A stretch of 36,586 bases of DNA, taken from positions 1-36,586 of the IMG/VR virus record IMGVR_UViG_3300045256_000813; one strand, given 5' to 3'. Shown here one piece after another: positions 8,068 through 16,905 of this stretch (the first letter of the stretch is position 1; each line of letters opens with the position of its first letter). The notes under the pieces were generated by a model. The model was not told the origin of the DNA, did no database searches, and saw only the letters and a list, made by a program, of their open reading frames with translations. Both the position numbers and the translations under genes were made by a program. Source of the stretch: a virus.

Positions 8068-10086
8068 TTATTGCACTTTTGCCCCACTATTTAAAACACG
8101 TAAATACATGCCCTTCATTTCAGGTTCTATTTTTTCCAATATATCTTCAGGGTCTTTTGCAGATATATCAATTCTGTCAGCAAACTTTAGGGTAACGCCA
8201 TTGATATTTATAACACGTGGGCCACCGCTCACAACACTCTTGCTTACTTTATCATTTTCAACTGCAGTAGTTTGCTTAGCCTCACGAATAGCCGTTAAAC
8301 TTGTTTTGCCTTCTGCAATTTTTTTACTGTAGAAATCAAGATTGGCATTATACATGGAAGTGTTTTTTTGAGCCTCGGCCACTTTGTTGTAATTCTTTAC
8401 CAAGTGCATTTTGCCATCACTTCCCATTTGCAGCATATCACCAGTACGCTTTATTTGTTCGCCAAACTTGTCTGTTGTTGGGATTTGCAAAACAGAATTT
8501 GCATTAGAAGTTTCATTAGCTTTAACGGTTTGCCTGTATTTACCTGTTTCCGATTTTAATTGTTCAGCAGCATTTATACCTCCATACATTTTCTCCAAGT
8601 CTTTTTGATAAGCCTCCAATTGCTTATTACCAAGGCTACCAATATTGTTCATATTAAGGCCACCAAAGAAATCAGGCTGAATGCCCTTCAACTGTTTCAA
8701 GTAAGCTTGCTGCTGGCTCTTAGCCACTGTGCCTGCTGGCTGCTGCAAAATGTTCAGCAATGATTTTACTTCAGCAACCCTTTCACCTACATTTTCCTGT
8801 GTCTTGTCAAGAACAGAAGTACGACCATTATTGGCCAGCTTTCTAAAGTCATCATTTACGGTGTTGGCCTTTTTGCTCACCTCATCCATCTTGCCTACCA
8901 AAACACCCACTACACCAATTAATGCACTTATGCCAGCAATCCACATGGTAGCAGGGTTAGTCATCATAGCAGCCTTTAAACTATTCAATGCAGTAGTTAC
9001 AGTGGTAGTAGCTAATGAAGCCATAATAGCAGCAGTAGCCAAGCCGCCCAATGCTACAGTAACAATTATTATGGCTGGCTTACTATTTAACAAACTGCTA
9101 CCCATTTTTATAAGGCCTTTAGTAAGAGGCTCGATAGTCTTACCAGCCTTTATTTTAAAGTTTTCCCAACTACCTTCTAGTATTTGTAATTGCCCAAAAG
9201 TTGTTTCGCCAATTTGATTCATCATATTGTTAAACTTGCCACCCTCGCCAGTGGCATGTTCAAATGCTGCTTGAATCATTTGTGCAGATATGGCACCTTT
9301 CTCCATTTCATCTTTCAGCACACCCATGCTCTTACCAGTCATTATACTAATCTCCTGCAATGGGTTAAAACCTGCATTGATGTATTGCAGCAAATCCTGC
9401 CCCATCAATTTGCCAGCAGCTTGTGTTTGGCTAAAAGCAAGTGTTAAACTTTGGAACTTGTCTTTATTGCCCATAGCCACATCACCTAACATTTGAATAT
9501 CGGGTAGCACATTTTTTGCAGCTACACCAAAGCCCAACAATGTTTGGCCACTCTTGAATACTTCGGGGCCAAGAATGGTATCCTGTTGCAATTGGTTTAG
9601 GTTGTTTACCAACTTGCCGCCTTGCTTGTTTCCTGCAAGTACCTGGTAACTTTTTTCTGTTGCTCCAAAATCCATGCTGGCCTTTGCAGCAGAGCCACCA
9701 AATGCCAATGCACCTGCTGCAATGGCTGCTGGTGCAAAACGCCTTAACATGCCACCCATCATGCTGCCCTTGCCACTATTGTCATTAGCTGCATGCCCTT
9801 GTAGTTCCCTGTTCAAATTTACCATGGCACGCCGATAGGTATCAATTCTTTTAGGGTCGGTGGCCTCTTGCATTTTTTGTTTAACGCTATCCAGCCTCCT
9901 TTGCAATTCGCTGTAGCTATTGCTTAATTTGTTATTGCTACTAGCCAAGGTGCTGGTGTTGGCAATGGTTTTATTAACCGCACTTTGAATTTGGCCAAAA
10001 GCATCTTTGCCAGCCTTGGCTACCTTAGCCAAACCGCTAGACATCATGTCCTTCATCTTCAAATAAAATTCAAGTACGTTACCCAT
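8068..10086 (-). CDS. tape measure protein
   Basis: The protein has 672 residues from the ATG at 10086; a TTG start at 10095 would add three residues. The N-terminus is coiled-coil (SNSYSELQRRLDSVKQKMQEA), then a tape-measure domain with LGFGVAAKNVLPDIQMLGD and LMGQDLLQYINAGFNPLQEI, typical of the TP901/lambda families. Two hydrophobic segments (about residues 335-355 and 375-400) follow, as is usual for proteins ejected through the tube into the host membrane. Its length sets tail length and suggests a tail of roughly 100 nm (inference from about 1.5 angstrom per residue). The chaperone gene lies directly upstream. Confidence 0.9.
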   Translation of the reverse strand: MGNVLEFYLKMKDMMSSGLAKVAKAGKDAFGQIQSAVNKTIANTSTLASSNNKLSNSYSELQRRLDSVKQKMQEATDPKRIDTYRRAMVNLNRELQGHAANDNSGKGSMMGGMLRRFAPAAIAAGALAFGGSAAKASMDFGATEKSYQVLAGNKQGGKLVNNLNQLQQDTILGPEVFKSGQTLLGFGVAAKNVLPDIQMLGDVAMGNKDKFQSLTLAFSQTQAAGKLMGQDLLQYINAGFNPLQEISIMTGKSMGVLKDEMEKGAISAQMIQAAFEHATGEGGKFNNMMNQIGETTFGQLQILEGSWENFKIKAGKTIEPLTKGLIKMGSSLLNSKPAIIIVTVALGGLATAAIMASLATTTVTTALNSLKAAMMTNPATMWIAGISALIGVVGVLVGKMDEVSKKANTVNDDFRKLANNGRTSVLDKTQENVGERVAEVKSLLNILQQPAGTVAKSQQQAYLKQLKGIQPDFFGGLNMNNIGSLGNKQLEAYQKDLEKMYGGINAAEQLKSETGKYRQTVKANETSNANSVLQIPTTDKFGEQIKRTGDMLQMGSDGKMHLVKNYNKVAEAQKNTSMYNANLDFYSKKIAEGKTSLTAIREAKQTTAVENDKVSKSVVSGGPRVININGVTLKFADRIDISAKDPEDILEKIEPEMKGMYLRVLNSGAKVQ

Positions 10087-10719
10087 TTTTACCAAGCATT
10101 ACATTTAGTTGTTCTATCATGGTTTGTTCGGCTTCCATTTGCCTTATTCGTGAAATGTGAGCAACCTTTAGTGCAAGCTCATTATCGGTCATTTGCGAAG
10201 CATCTCGACCGGTATAGTATTCAACTACAGTTTCAAAAAAACCGAACACATCATGTTCGGCTTTTTTGGATGCTTCGCTTACCTTTTTAGGAAAGCCACT
10301 TTTTTATTTTCCATGATTTTGTTAAACTTCATGGCTGCTGGTATGAAGTAATCATCATCTTCAATAATCTCCATATCGCTTAGCTGCTTACCATCGTGTG
10401 CCTCAATAGTACATTCACGCATACAAGCTTCTAAGAATAGGTACAAGCCTTCATCTTCAATTTTAGTACTTGCCAGGCTAAGTATATGCCTGTCTATAGG
10501 TTTCATGATGAGCATTTTTTCAATGCTTTCATCATCATTAATTATGGGCATGTACCACAAGCCTTTGCTGGCATTGCTCAATTGCTTAAGTGCATCCTCA
10601 CTGCCTATTCGTTCAATTGCAATAGCTTCGCATCTAGCTTTCAGTTCAGCATCTTGCTTTTCACGTTCCGCATTTTTTAACTGCTTTAAAGTTTTTTTGT
10701 TGGCGTCAGTAACTATCAT
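10079..10719 (-). CDS. tail assembly chaperone with -1 frameshift extension (G/GT-like)
   Basis: The unshifted product ends at 10279 (146 residues, ATG at 10719), a small acidic helical protein. In the -1 frame the sequence stays open past that stop to a TAA at 10079, adding about 68 residues (for example FFETVVEYYTGRDASQ and a helical end with HISRIRQMEAEQ), and no ATG precedes that region. The overlap of the two frames contains CCTAAAAAGG at 10282-10291 (codons CTA AAA AGG TAA), so a slip on the A-run would make the long form. Tail chaperones with frameshifted extensions lie just before the tape measure gene in most long-tailed phages, exactly as here. Confidence 0.75.
10235..10267 (-). promoter_or_regulatory. 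stem-loop downstream of the tail-chaperone slip site
   Basis: CCGAACA and TGTTCGG (10242-10260) form a perfect 7-bp stem with a 5-base loop, flanked by an A-run and a T-run that extend the pairing. It starts about 20 bases after the CCTAAAAAGG slip region on the minus-strand mRNA. It could stimulate the -1 frameshift, or act as a partial terminator. Confidence 0.6.
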
Positions 10720-10748
10720 GTTTTGTGTATTGGTTGGTTATAAAAAAA

Positions 10749-11177
10749 TTATCGAATAGTAGTCTTCATGCTAAGTGCTGGCAAGTCTACAGGCGTAAAC
10801 TTGCCATTTGTTTCCATAGCAGCCTTAAGGCTTGTAAATGCAATGCCAGATGCTGTAATGGTTCTTGCCGTGTCTGTAATTCTTTTTTTAAACTGGCAGG
10901 TAAGCGTAACAGCTTCATGAGGCACTTCAAGTATATCTTCATACCCTGCTGCTAAAGCTGCATCGTTCAACATATCCACCTCATACTTTAAGAGTGTTAT
11001 GCTCATAGGGTAAGACTTATCACCAGTTTGTATGTCAATTGGTTCATCTCCAGAAGCACGCAAATATTCTTTGTCTATATTCTTTTCAAAAGAGTAGCCA
11101 CGAATGCCTACCAATGTTCTTCCGAGTATTTTTACTGTAACATGTTTCCATGCACATTCTTTTGTTGAAAATCCCAT
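10749..11177 (-). CDS. tail tube protein
   Basis: This 142-residue protein lies directly after the sheath gene, where contractile phages encode the tube. It is a beta-rich, soluble domain (HVTVKILGRTLVGIRGYSFEK, DKSYPMSITLLKYEVDML, HEAVTLTCQFKKRI) with no membrane segment, which suits the hexameric ring fold shared by tail tube and Hcp proteins. Size is in the usual 120-180 range. Assignment is from position and pattern. Confidence 0.75.
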   Translation of the reverse strand: MGFSTKECAWKHVTVKILGRTLVGIRGYSFEKNIDKEYLRASGDEPIDIQTGDKSYPMSITLLKYEVDMLNDAALAAGYEDILEVPHEAVTLTCQFKKRITDTARTITASGIAFTSLKAAMETNGKFTPVDLPALSMKTTIR

Positions 11178-11203
11178 ATAAAAAATGTTGTGATTTGAAA
11201 AAA

Positions 11204-12742
11204 TTAAATGCTGCTAGCCAAGCCTATTTCGGTTTCGATAAACGTATTATAGCCTACTGGCAATACACGCATCTTAACCTTGGTTCTGCCGGTTTCAATA
11301 ATGTTAACGGTTCTGTCCACTAATGGCACAAATTGGGTTAATCTGTCGCCTAAAGTTGAATTTACACGTAGCGTAACAATGTCTTCCAAGTGCTTCGCAT
11401 CAATTTCTTTTATTGTTCCATCTTCATTTGTATCTACCTCCCCTTCAAGTTCATTGATAAAAGTGTCACTCACCACCTTTGCCACAGCATCAATTACAGC
11501 ACCATGTACCAATATTTTAAAATCATCCTTACTAGCCATGTTGTCTATTCCAAAATAATAGCCAGCTTTATTAGGGTAGGTAACAAATGATATATAGCCT
11601 AAACCGTGCAACTCATCTGTGTTAAAATATCTTTCAGGTTTTGCAGTAACCCCGTTGGCGAATGCTGTTTTTGAAACAGCCATTGTAGCTGTACCTGTAA
11701 GGCTATAAATTGAAACATACAAAGTGCTTCCGTTGTCTAAATCTCCCCTGCCTGCTGGCAGTGTAATAGTAACTACAGCAGCAGCACTACTAGCAGTATA
11801 GCCATGTGTTGATGTATTGCTGTTAATGGCAGCAGCATAAGCAGTGGCTACGGCTGTTACGCTTGAATCACCAATGATTTTCTTGTAGGTGCCTAGATAA
11901 ATCCACCCATCACTTCTTTGATGCCATATATCTATATAGTCATCATCTGTGCCTTTATTGCTTACAGTAATAGTTGCTGTAGCTCTTGTTTCAGGCACTG
12001 CTGGTATAATTAAGCTATTATCGCCTAACTCCTTCGTGCCAACATATATCTTCACAGCACTTAATGGGCCATTGGCCACTTTACCAATTTTAATATGGCA
12101 AGCGTATTTAACCTTTCTGCCAAGTGCCAAACCTATAGATGAAGATTTGCCAGGCTCAGTGTCACCCAAAACAACACCTGCATAGCCATTGCTTAAAGTA
12201 TTTGGTGCTAGAATGGTAGTACTGCTTTCGTCAGCAATCCTACCTTCAATCAAAACCCTTGTGAACAATAGATTATTGTTCAATCCTTGCACAAAGGTTT
12301 TAGCAGCAGTTATTGCATTCCTTACGTCAGCATCTATGAAGTTTGCACCAGCATCGTAGCCGTTTGGTGGCATTCTAAACACGCCTAAGTAAGCAATTTC
12401 GCCCTTAGCAAATTTAATTAGCTTATTAGCATAGGCTATACTGGTAACATCTAACATTTGCGTCATGGTAACAGTATTGGCTACCAATAGCCAGTAACTT
12501 TTTTGGCTAGCTGCAAGTTCTGTGTAGAACTCCTTCATGTGCCTGTAAGCAGTAGGCTCAGTAGCTGCTGTAATGCCTTTTGCTTCAGCTTCTTGCAGGT
12601 TATTAACAACAATAACTCTGTTAAGGTTTCCAGCCTGATAACCAGTACCAATAAAGCCTGCAAAGCCATCTATATTTGCCAAAGGGCCTTGAATATTACC
12701 ATTGCTGAATGCTATCGATACTTTGGGAGTGCTACTACTCAT
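11204..12742 (-). CDS. contractile tail sheath protein (DUF2586-like)
   Basis: This 512-residue protein fits the sheath family that is often annotated DUF2586 in Bacteroidota phages. The N-terminus has the sheath-like FAGFIGTGYQAGNLNRVIVV pattern. The middle (about residues 240-350) is a beta-rich, T/S/A-rich insertion domain likely exposed on the sheath surface. The C-terminal region (RVNSTLGDRLTQFVPLVDRT and RTKVKMRVLPVGYNTFIE) resembles the conserved sheath-handshake end. It is followed by the tube gene. The upstream gap 12743-12807 is AT-rich with no clear promoter motif. Confidence 0.82.
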   Translation of the reverse strand: MSSSTPKVSIAFSNGNIQGPLANIDGFAGFIGTGYQAGNLNRVIVVNNLQEAEAKGITAATEPTAYRHMKEFYTELAASQKSYWLLVANTVTMTQMLDVTSIAYANKLIKFAKGEIAYLGVFRMPPNGYDAGANFIDADVRNAITAAKTFVQGLNNNLLFTRVLIEGRIADESSTTILAPNTLSNGYAGVVLGDTEPGKSSSIGLALGRKVKYACHIKIGKVANGPLSAVKIYVGTKELGDNSLIIPAVPETRATATITVSNKGTDDDYIDIWHQRSDGWIYLGTYKKIIGDSSVTAVATAYAAAINSNTSTHGYTASSAAAVVTITLPAGRGDLDNGSTLYVSIYSLTGTATMAVSKTAFANGVTAKPERYFNTDELHGLGYISFVTYPNKAGYYFGIDNMASKDDFKILVHGAVIDAVAKVVSDTFINELEGEVDTNEDGTIKEIDAKHLEDIVTLRVNSTLGDRLTQFVPLVDRTVNIIETGRTKVKMRVLPVGYNTFIETEIGLASSI

Positions 12743-12807
12743 ATTATTTTATTAAAAAAGTATGCTACTGTGTTTATGTTATTTAATTAAGCTTGTGCTA
12801 GTGCGTC

Positions 12808-13197
12808 TTAAGCAGTTGGTATAGTCAATGCGTTTAGTTCTTCTTGTAAAGTGGCTAACTCGCTTTCTAATTGAGCAACTAGCAATTTGGCTTTCATATT
12901 GTCTTCGTCTATTTCATCATTACTTTTGAGCTTTGCTAACTGCTTTTCCTTTGATTTGATGTCTTTTGTAATGTGCTTTATTTTTACTGCTTTTTCAGCA
13001 TCTGTAGGCAAAACCACTTCTTCTTTTTGTGCACTAAATGCAGGATTATCGTGTATTGTAATTGCTTTATTAGCGTGCCTTTCTACCCAACGGTTTGCTT
13101 CGCTTTCGTTAGGGTGCAAAACACCATCTGCCGTTTCAAAGCATTCAACTAGTGCTGGATAGGCTAAGAAAAAATCTTTTACTGATTGAGCGTTCAT
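12808..13197 (-). CDS. hypothetical protein with C-terminal coiled coil
   Basis: I chose the ATG at 13197 (129 residues); an upstream TTG extension would add an implausible hydrophobic tail. The N-terminal part (SVKDFFLAYPALVECFETADG, SEANRWVERHANKAI) looks globular and helical. The C-terminal 65 residues form a long charged coiled coil (HITKDIKSKEKQLAKLKSN and AQLESELATLQEELNAL). It sits between the endolysin and the sheath gene. No function can be assigned. Confidence 0.65.
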   Translation of the reverse strand: MNAQSVKDFFLAYPALVECFETADGVLHPNESEANRWVERHANKAITIHDNPAFSAQKEEVVLPTDAEKAVKIKHITKDIKSKEKQLAKLKSNDEIDEDNMKAKLLVAQLESELATLQEELNALTIPTA

Positions 13198-13241
13198 AAG
13201 AATGATTAGTATGTAATAAAAATTATTAATCAACTTTTAGT

Positions 13242-13733
13242 TTAAAAAGCCACATAGTTAGTACTAGGTATCAGCTTTTTCGCATTGTACATTTCAAGCA
13301 ATTCATTTACGCTTTTGCCAAATGTTTTTTGGAAGTGTGGCGTATCAGTAAACTTCCAATCGCCACCCCATTCCCAGCCATGTTGCTTAAAAATGGCTAC
13401 TACTTCTTGCCAATCGCTTTTGCCATCCGCATCAAAATCTTTTTTTTCATCCCAACTGGCTGTTTCATAAGTACCATTACCGTCTGCATCAACCAGCAAA
13501 ACAATATCTATTGCTAAACCATAGTTGTGAAAGCTTTTGCCAGCAGAGGCTTGCGTTACTTTAGGGCGTTGTGCAAACAAGGCTGCCTGTTCTGCAAAAG
13601 TTCTAAACGTGGCGGAAAAACGGCAAATAGCCCTTCCGCTTAACGCTGCACATATTTCAGCATAAATGGCTTTAACCTCTTCTCTCACTTTTGGGTGAAG
13701 CTGGTTAATTCTATCAAGCGTAACCTTGTCCAT
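13242..13733 (-). CDS. endolysin, M15-family peptidase
   Basis: This 163-residue protein is a zinc peptidase of the M15/VanY type. The signature SFHNYGLAIDIVL (about residues 67-79) gives the first zinc-binding His and Asp, and DTPHFQ near residue 132 gives the second His. It also has two Ca-type DADGxG loops (about residues 82 and 101), frequent in Bacteroidota phage M15 enzymes. The family cleaves the L-Ala-D-Glu or D-Ala peptide links in murein. It has no signal peptide, so it would need the holin to leave the cytoplasm. Its ATG overlaps the spanin stop by one base, forming a lysis cassette. Confidence 0.9.
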   Translation of the reverse strand: MDKVTLDRINQLHPKVREEVKAIYAEICAALSGRAICRFSATFRTFAEQAALFAQRPKVTQASAGKSFHNYGLAIDIVLLVDADGNGTYETASWDEKKDFDADGKSDWQEVVAIFKQHGWEWGGDWKFTDTPHFQKTFGKSVNELLEMYNAKKLIPSTNYVAF

Positions 13734-14221
13734 TACACATTATTTTTGATGAGTGCTAAAATTGGTTTTCTGAAAGTCCAAATGGTAAGGCCTAAAGCAT
13801 AAGCTAACAGCCACCAAACCCATTTTGGAATCTTCCATTTTATTACATCAACAGGCACAAAAATTTCTTTACTAACGCTTATGCTATTCAGGCTGTACAT
13901 GTTCTTTTCAAGCCATGCAATTCTTTGCATTAGGCTATCATTATGGCAATCAACATCCAGTACACCTTTCTTAATTTTTACAGTTGTTCTTAGTGTTCCT
14001 GTGCTGTCAATAGCTTCCCTTTCATAATCAACTTCAGGGCAAGGAATAGTATCGTGAATATGAATAGTTTTAGCAGGTGTGCTAATAACAGTATCCTTAT
14101 ACTTATACTCAATGGTAGTGCTGGTGCTGTCCTTGGTAACAGTCGTTGTTCCTAGTACAATCTTATGGCTACAGCTTGTAAAGGCGATAGCAAAAAGGAG
14201 TATGGTTATAAATATTTTCAT
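13733..14221 (-). CDS. candidate unimolecular spanin (lipoprotein plus C-terminal membrane anchor)
   Basis: This 162-residue protein has an N-terminal lipoprotein signal with a lipobox (AFTSCS; Cys at about residue 17) and a C-terminal transmembrane helix (WVWWLLAYALGLTIWTF, about residues 137-153) followed by a basic tail. The middle is periplasmic, with beta-rich segments then SLMQRIAWLEKNMYSL. A lipid anchor in the outer membrane plus a helix in the inner membrane is the architecture of u-spanins (T1 gp11 type), which fuse the two membranes at lysis. The gene lies between the endolysin and the holin-like ORFs, which supports the call. Confidence 0.65.
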   Translation of the reverse strand: MKIFITILLFAIAFTSCSHKIVLGTTTVTKDSTSTTIEYKYKDTVISTPAKTIHIHDTIPCPEVDYEREAIDSTGTLRTTVKIKKGVLDVDCHNDSLMQRIAWLEKNMYSLNSISVSKEIFVPVDVIKWKIPKWVWWLLAYALGLTIWTFRKPILALIKNNV

Positions 14222-14412
14222 TACAGTTGGTTTGTTTTGTTTCCACCTTGGCTACGCATGTAAGCCCAACCAATCACAGCTCCAAAACCCATATCCATGA
14301 ACTTATCTTGCTGTGACTTATCATTGGTAGTAAGGGCAATAAAGCTGCTAACGCCAACCACCACCAAGGCTATCACATTGGCAATTGCTACTTTGTTGAA
14401 TCTTTCCCACAT
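14221..14412 (-). CDS. small membrane protein, holin candidate
   Basis: This 63-residue protein has a hydrophobic segment at about residues 8-27 (VAIANVIALVVVGVSSFIAL) and a weaker one near 41-51 (MGFGAVIGWAYM), with charged residues between and a basic C-terminus. Size and topology are holin-like, and it is immediately upstream of the spanin and endolysin with a one-base overlap. No holin family signature is visible, so this is by context. Confidence 0.55.
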   Translation of the reverse strand: MWERFNKVAIANVIALVVVGVSSFIALTTNDKSQQDKFMDMGFGAVIGWAYMRSQGGNKTNQL

Positions 14413-14414
14413 GG

Positions 14415-14582
14415 CTAATTATTTTTTGTTTCTTTATAAATCCTGATGCCATTGTAGATGATGGTGGTTATGCCAGCAACCCAGGCTATATAAACGGTTA
14501 CTTCATTTTTGTTTACCATGCCTATCCATCCAAAATAAATGGTACAGGTATAACCAAGAATGCTTTTTACATCAACCCACAT
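14415..14582 (-). CDS. small membrane protein, holin candidate 2
   Basis: I prefer the ATG at 14582 (55 residues, starting MWVDVKSIL) to a TTG at 14621. Two hydrophobic segments (TCTIYFGWIGM and VYIAWVAGITTIIYNGI) suggest a two-helix membrane protein with a charged C-terminus. It follows the capsid gene at a distance and precedes the first holin-like ORF by two bases. Phages often carry two small membrane proteins (holin and antiholin) in this position. Confidence 0.55.
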   Translation of the reverse strand: MWVDVKSILGYTCTIYFGWIGMVNKNEVTVYIAWVAGITTIIYNGIRIYKETKNN

Positions 14583-14686
14583 GCGTTTTACTTTTAAGAA
14601 GTTGGCTGCTTGCACAGCCAACTATTTTAACCCACCTGCACCAGCTTTATAGCAATTTCTTCACTATTGTACTTTACAATTATTTA

Positions 14687-14718
14687 AGCAGCACCAACCT
14701 TACGGGGTTGGCACCGCT
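14687..14718 (-). terminator. strong hairpin after the capsid gene
   Basis: On the minus-strand RNA, AGCGGTGCCAACC can pair with GGTTGGTGCTGCT over 13 positions with three G-U pairs; on the plus strand those become A-C mismatches. The hairpin therefore fits the capsid-gene transcript. It is not followed by a U-run, so it may be an mRNA-processing or stability element rather than an intrinsic terminator. The rest of 14583-14754 holds nothing obvious. Confidence 0.5.
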
Positions 14719-14754
14719 TTTCTTACAGGAGTTTTTTAATTTGGTTAGGCTGCC

Positions 14755-15834
14755 TTACGCTCCAATGGCTTCTACCACTGCGTGCACACCAGCACTTTTT
14801 CTTATCCTACCACCAAGGCGTATATAAGCACTAAACACATCGCCGTAGTACAATGGATTGCCGTTATCTTCAAACACTTTAATTTCTCCCACAGCTCGTT
14901 CTACGCAACTATCCACATAAAATAAGCTTGCCGCACTATCGCCTGTACCAGCAGCAAAGGCATCTGCCTGTGTATCTTGTGGCACCCATACACCGCTTAC
15001 TTTGCGGTATCTCAAAACACTGCTTCTCATCAATATCTCAATGCCCATAAAGCGGCCTACCACACCTCTTGATGCATCGGCAAAACTGTTGAAGTTTGTT
15101 TTTTCACCTTCGCTAAAGCTTTCGAATAATTGGTGGTAGTGATTTGCTGTAAGCAATGCTGTGCAGCGTTGCATATTCAAATTAGCATTGGCTAATTTTT
15201 TTGCAATCAACTTAAAACTATCTTTTGTAAATACTTTTCTTGTACCTGTAGCTGTGCCATCAATTAAATCTGCGGCACTATCAGCACCAGTTGTTTCAAT
15301 TACATTGGCTGCCGCTGGTGCCCACCTAATCAACAAGCCATCCATTGCATCTTGTATTAATTGTTGCTCATCTTCGCCTACAACACTTTGACGTTTATCG
15401 TAGCTCAATTCATACTTTTCAATATCTTGAATTTGACGAGGCAATGCATAGTAAGTGTCTAATGCATAGGTAAGCTCACTATCAGTTCTGTTAACTGCGG
15501 TTTGCGGAAAGCTGGTTAAATTTTTCTTGGTTTGTGTTGGCGATCCTGCAACTGGTATATGTACTACTTTACCATCTAAAACAAAGCTGTCGCCGTTAAC
15601 AGCCCTAGAAGCAAATGCATTGTCTTTAAATAAGTTTTTAACAATATCATTTTGCCATATCTCTTTTTGCAATGCCATAAACGCCACACCATTGGGCATT
15701 TTAATAAATGATGCAAAAACAATTGCACCAAACAGAACTGCACAGCCACTAGCACTTAAGGAAAAGGCACTAGCTGTTAGAATGCTGAAAAGTGCCATAA
15801 ATAATAACGAGGTAATTGCCTTAATAATTTTCAT
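14755..15834 (-). CDS. major capsid protein with hydrophobic N-terminal extension
   Basis: From the ATG at 15834 the protein has 359 residues. From residue 53 it reads like a phage major capsid protein (MALQKEIWQNDIV, then NAFASRAVNGDSFV, VVHIPVAGSP, and LPRQIQDIEKYELSYDKR), matching capsid proteins of Bacteroidota Mu-like phages. Residues 1-46 contain two hydrophobic stretches (AITSLLFMALFSILTASAF and GCAVLFGAIVFASF) that look like a signal peptide plus membrane helix, which is unusual for a capsid. ATG codons at 15696 and 15678 could give the canonical product. The next gene upstream is the protease/scaffold. Confidence 0.8.
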   Translation of the reverse strand: MKIIKAITSLLFMALFSILTASAFSLSASGCAVLFGAIVFASFIKMPNGVAFMALQKEIWQNDIVKNLFKDNAFASRAVNGDSFVLDGKVVHIPVAGSPTQTKKNLTSFPQTAVNRTDSELTYALDTYYALPRQIQDIEKYELSYDKRQSVVGEDEQQLIQDAMDGLLIRWAPAAANVIETTGADSAADLIDGTATGTRKVFTKDSFKLIAKKLANANLNMQRCTALLTANHYHQLFESFSEGEKTNFNSFADASRGVVGRFMGIEILMRSSVLRYRKVSGVWVPQDTQADAFAAGTGDSAASLFYVDSCVERAVGEIKVFEDNGNPLYYGDVFSAYIRLGGRIRKSAGVHAVVEAIGA

Positions 15835-15897
15835 AAATTAATTTTAATGTTTTAGTTTTTTTGCTGGTGGCTGTTGGCTATTTTTTTATCAAATAAT

Positions 15898-16905
15898 TTA
15901 TTGTTTCCAATCTTTACCAAACCTCTCTTTGTACTTAGCTTTAAGGCCTTCCAAATCCAGTGCTTTCAATTCTTCTAGGCTGCCTTCTTTATCCAGCTCA
16001 TCCCAAGTTTTAGCCATTAAATCGGCAAGCCTATCGTTGCTAGCAGCATTTTCCAAGCTCTTCACAATCCCTGCATAAACAGGCATTGCATCAACTAAAG
16101 CTTTTAATCCAGTGGAATTTCCAGCGTAATCATCCTTTAATTGATTGCCAACTTGTACAGTGAATTTCTTTTCATCAACACCTTTAGCTATCAGTTCTTC
16201 AACAGCTTTGTTTTCAATACTTTCTTTTAATGTGCTTAAAGCATCTTCCGCAGTTTTCTTTTCTATTTTTGCGGCGGCCAAATCTTGCAACAATTGTGGC
16301 ACTTTAGCAGCTTCTGCCAACAGGTTATTAAACGCAGCATCAACAGCAGCAGCATCAGCAGTTTCCGCTTTCAAATTCAGTTTGCCGATTTGCTCGGCTG
16401 TCAAAAAGATTTGTTTCATTGAAGAAAAATTTTGTTTAGAAAAATCAGAAAGATTGATTTCATTATCATCTTTATCGTAAAGCTTCAGGCTATTAAAGTT
16501 GCCTGGTATATCAACTAATGAACACTCACGATTGAACCATTTCGTAACAGTTGGCCCAGTTTGATTTGGCATTTTCAACGCAGGATCATCACTTGTTTCC
16601 AAAACCACAAAGTGGCCAAGTGAAGCGGCATTCAAAAAACCGTTTTCAATCTCATCAACAGTTTGTTGGCCTCTAGCATTAGAAAGATTAATCACAGGTT
16701 TCGCCCATACAGCATCTCCTTTTATTTCAAAATCTTCCCACCTCACCACTACACCATTATCTCTTAGGTGCATGTTGTAACCTATAGGATTCTTCTTATA
16801 CTCATCAATCAAGTAACCAGCAGTAAGCAATCGAAAACCATAACAGTTAACGGAATCATCAGTTAGCTTGTAGGGCTTATCAATCTTTTTAAACTTCTCT
16901 GCCAT
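15898..16905 (-). CDS. prohead protease fused to scaffold (Mu gpI-like)
   Basis: This 335-residue protein has an N-terminal globular half with WEDFEIKGDAVWAKPVINL and NAASLGHFVVLE followed by ECSLVDIPGN, the order seen in Mu-type I proteases. The second half, from about residue 190, is coiled-coil and charged (LQDLAAAKIEKKTAEDALSTLK) and ends with a basic segment, as expected of a scaffold domain. It should mature the prohead by cutting the scaffold. It lies directly upstream of the capsid gene, matching Mu I-T order. The intergenic spacer to the capsid (15835-15897) is AT-rich. Confidence 0.78.
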   Translation of the reverse strand: MAEKFKKIDKPYKLTDDSVNCYGFRLLTAGYLIDEYKKNPIGYNMHLRDNGVVVRWEDFEIKGDAVWAKPVINLSNARGQQTVDEIENGFLNAASLGHFVVLETSDDPALKMPNQTGPTVTKWFNRECSLVDIPGNFNSLKLYDKDDNEINLSDFSKQNFSSMKQIFLTAEQIGKLNLKAETADAAAVDAAFNNLLAEAAKVPQLLQDLAAAKIEKKTAEDALSTLKESIENKAVEELIAKGVDEKKFTVQVGNQLKDDYAGNSTGLKALVDAMPVYAGIVKSLENAASNDRLADLMAKTWDELDKEGSLEELKALDLEGLKAKYKERFGKDWKQ

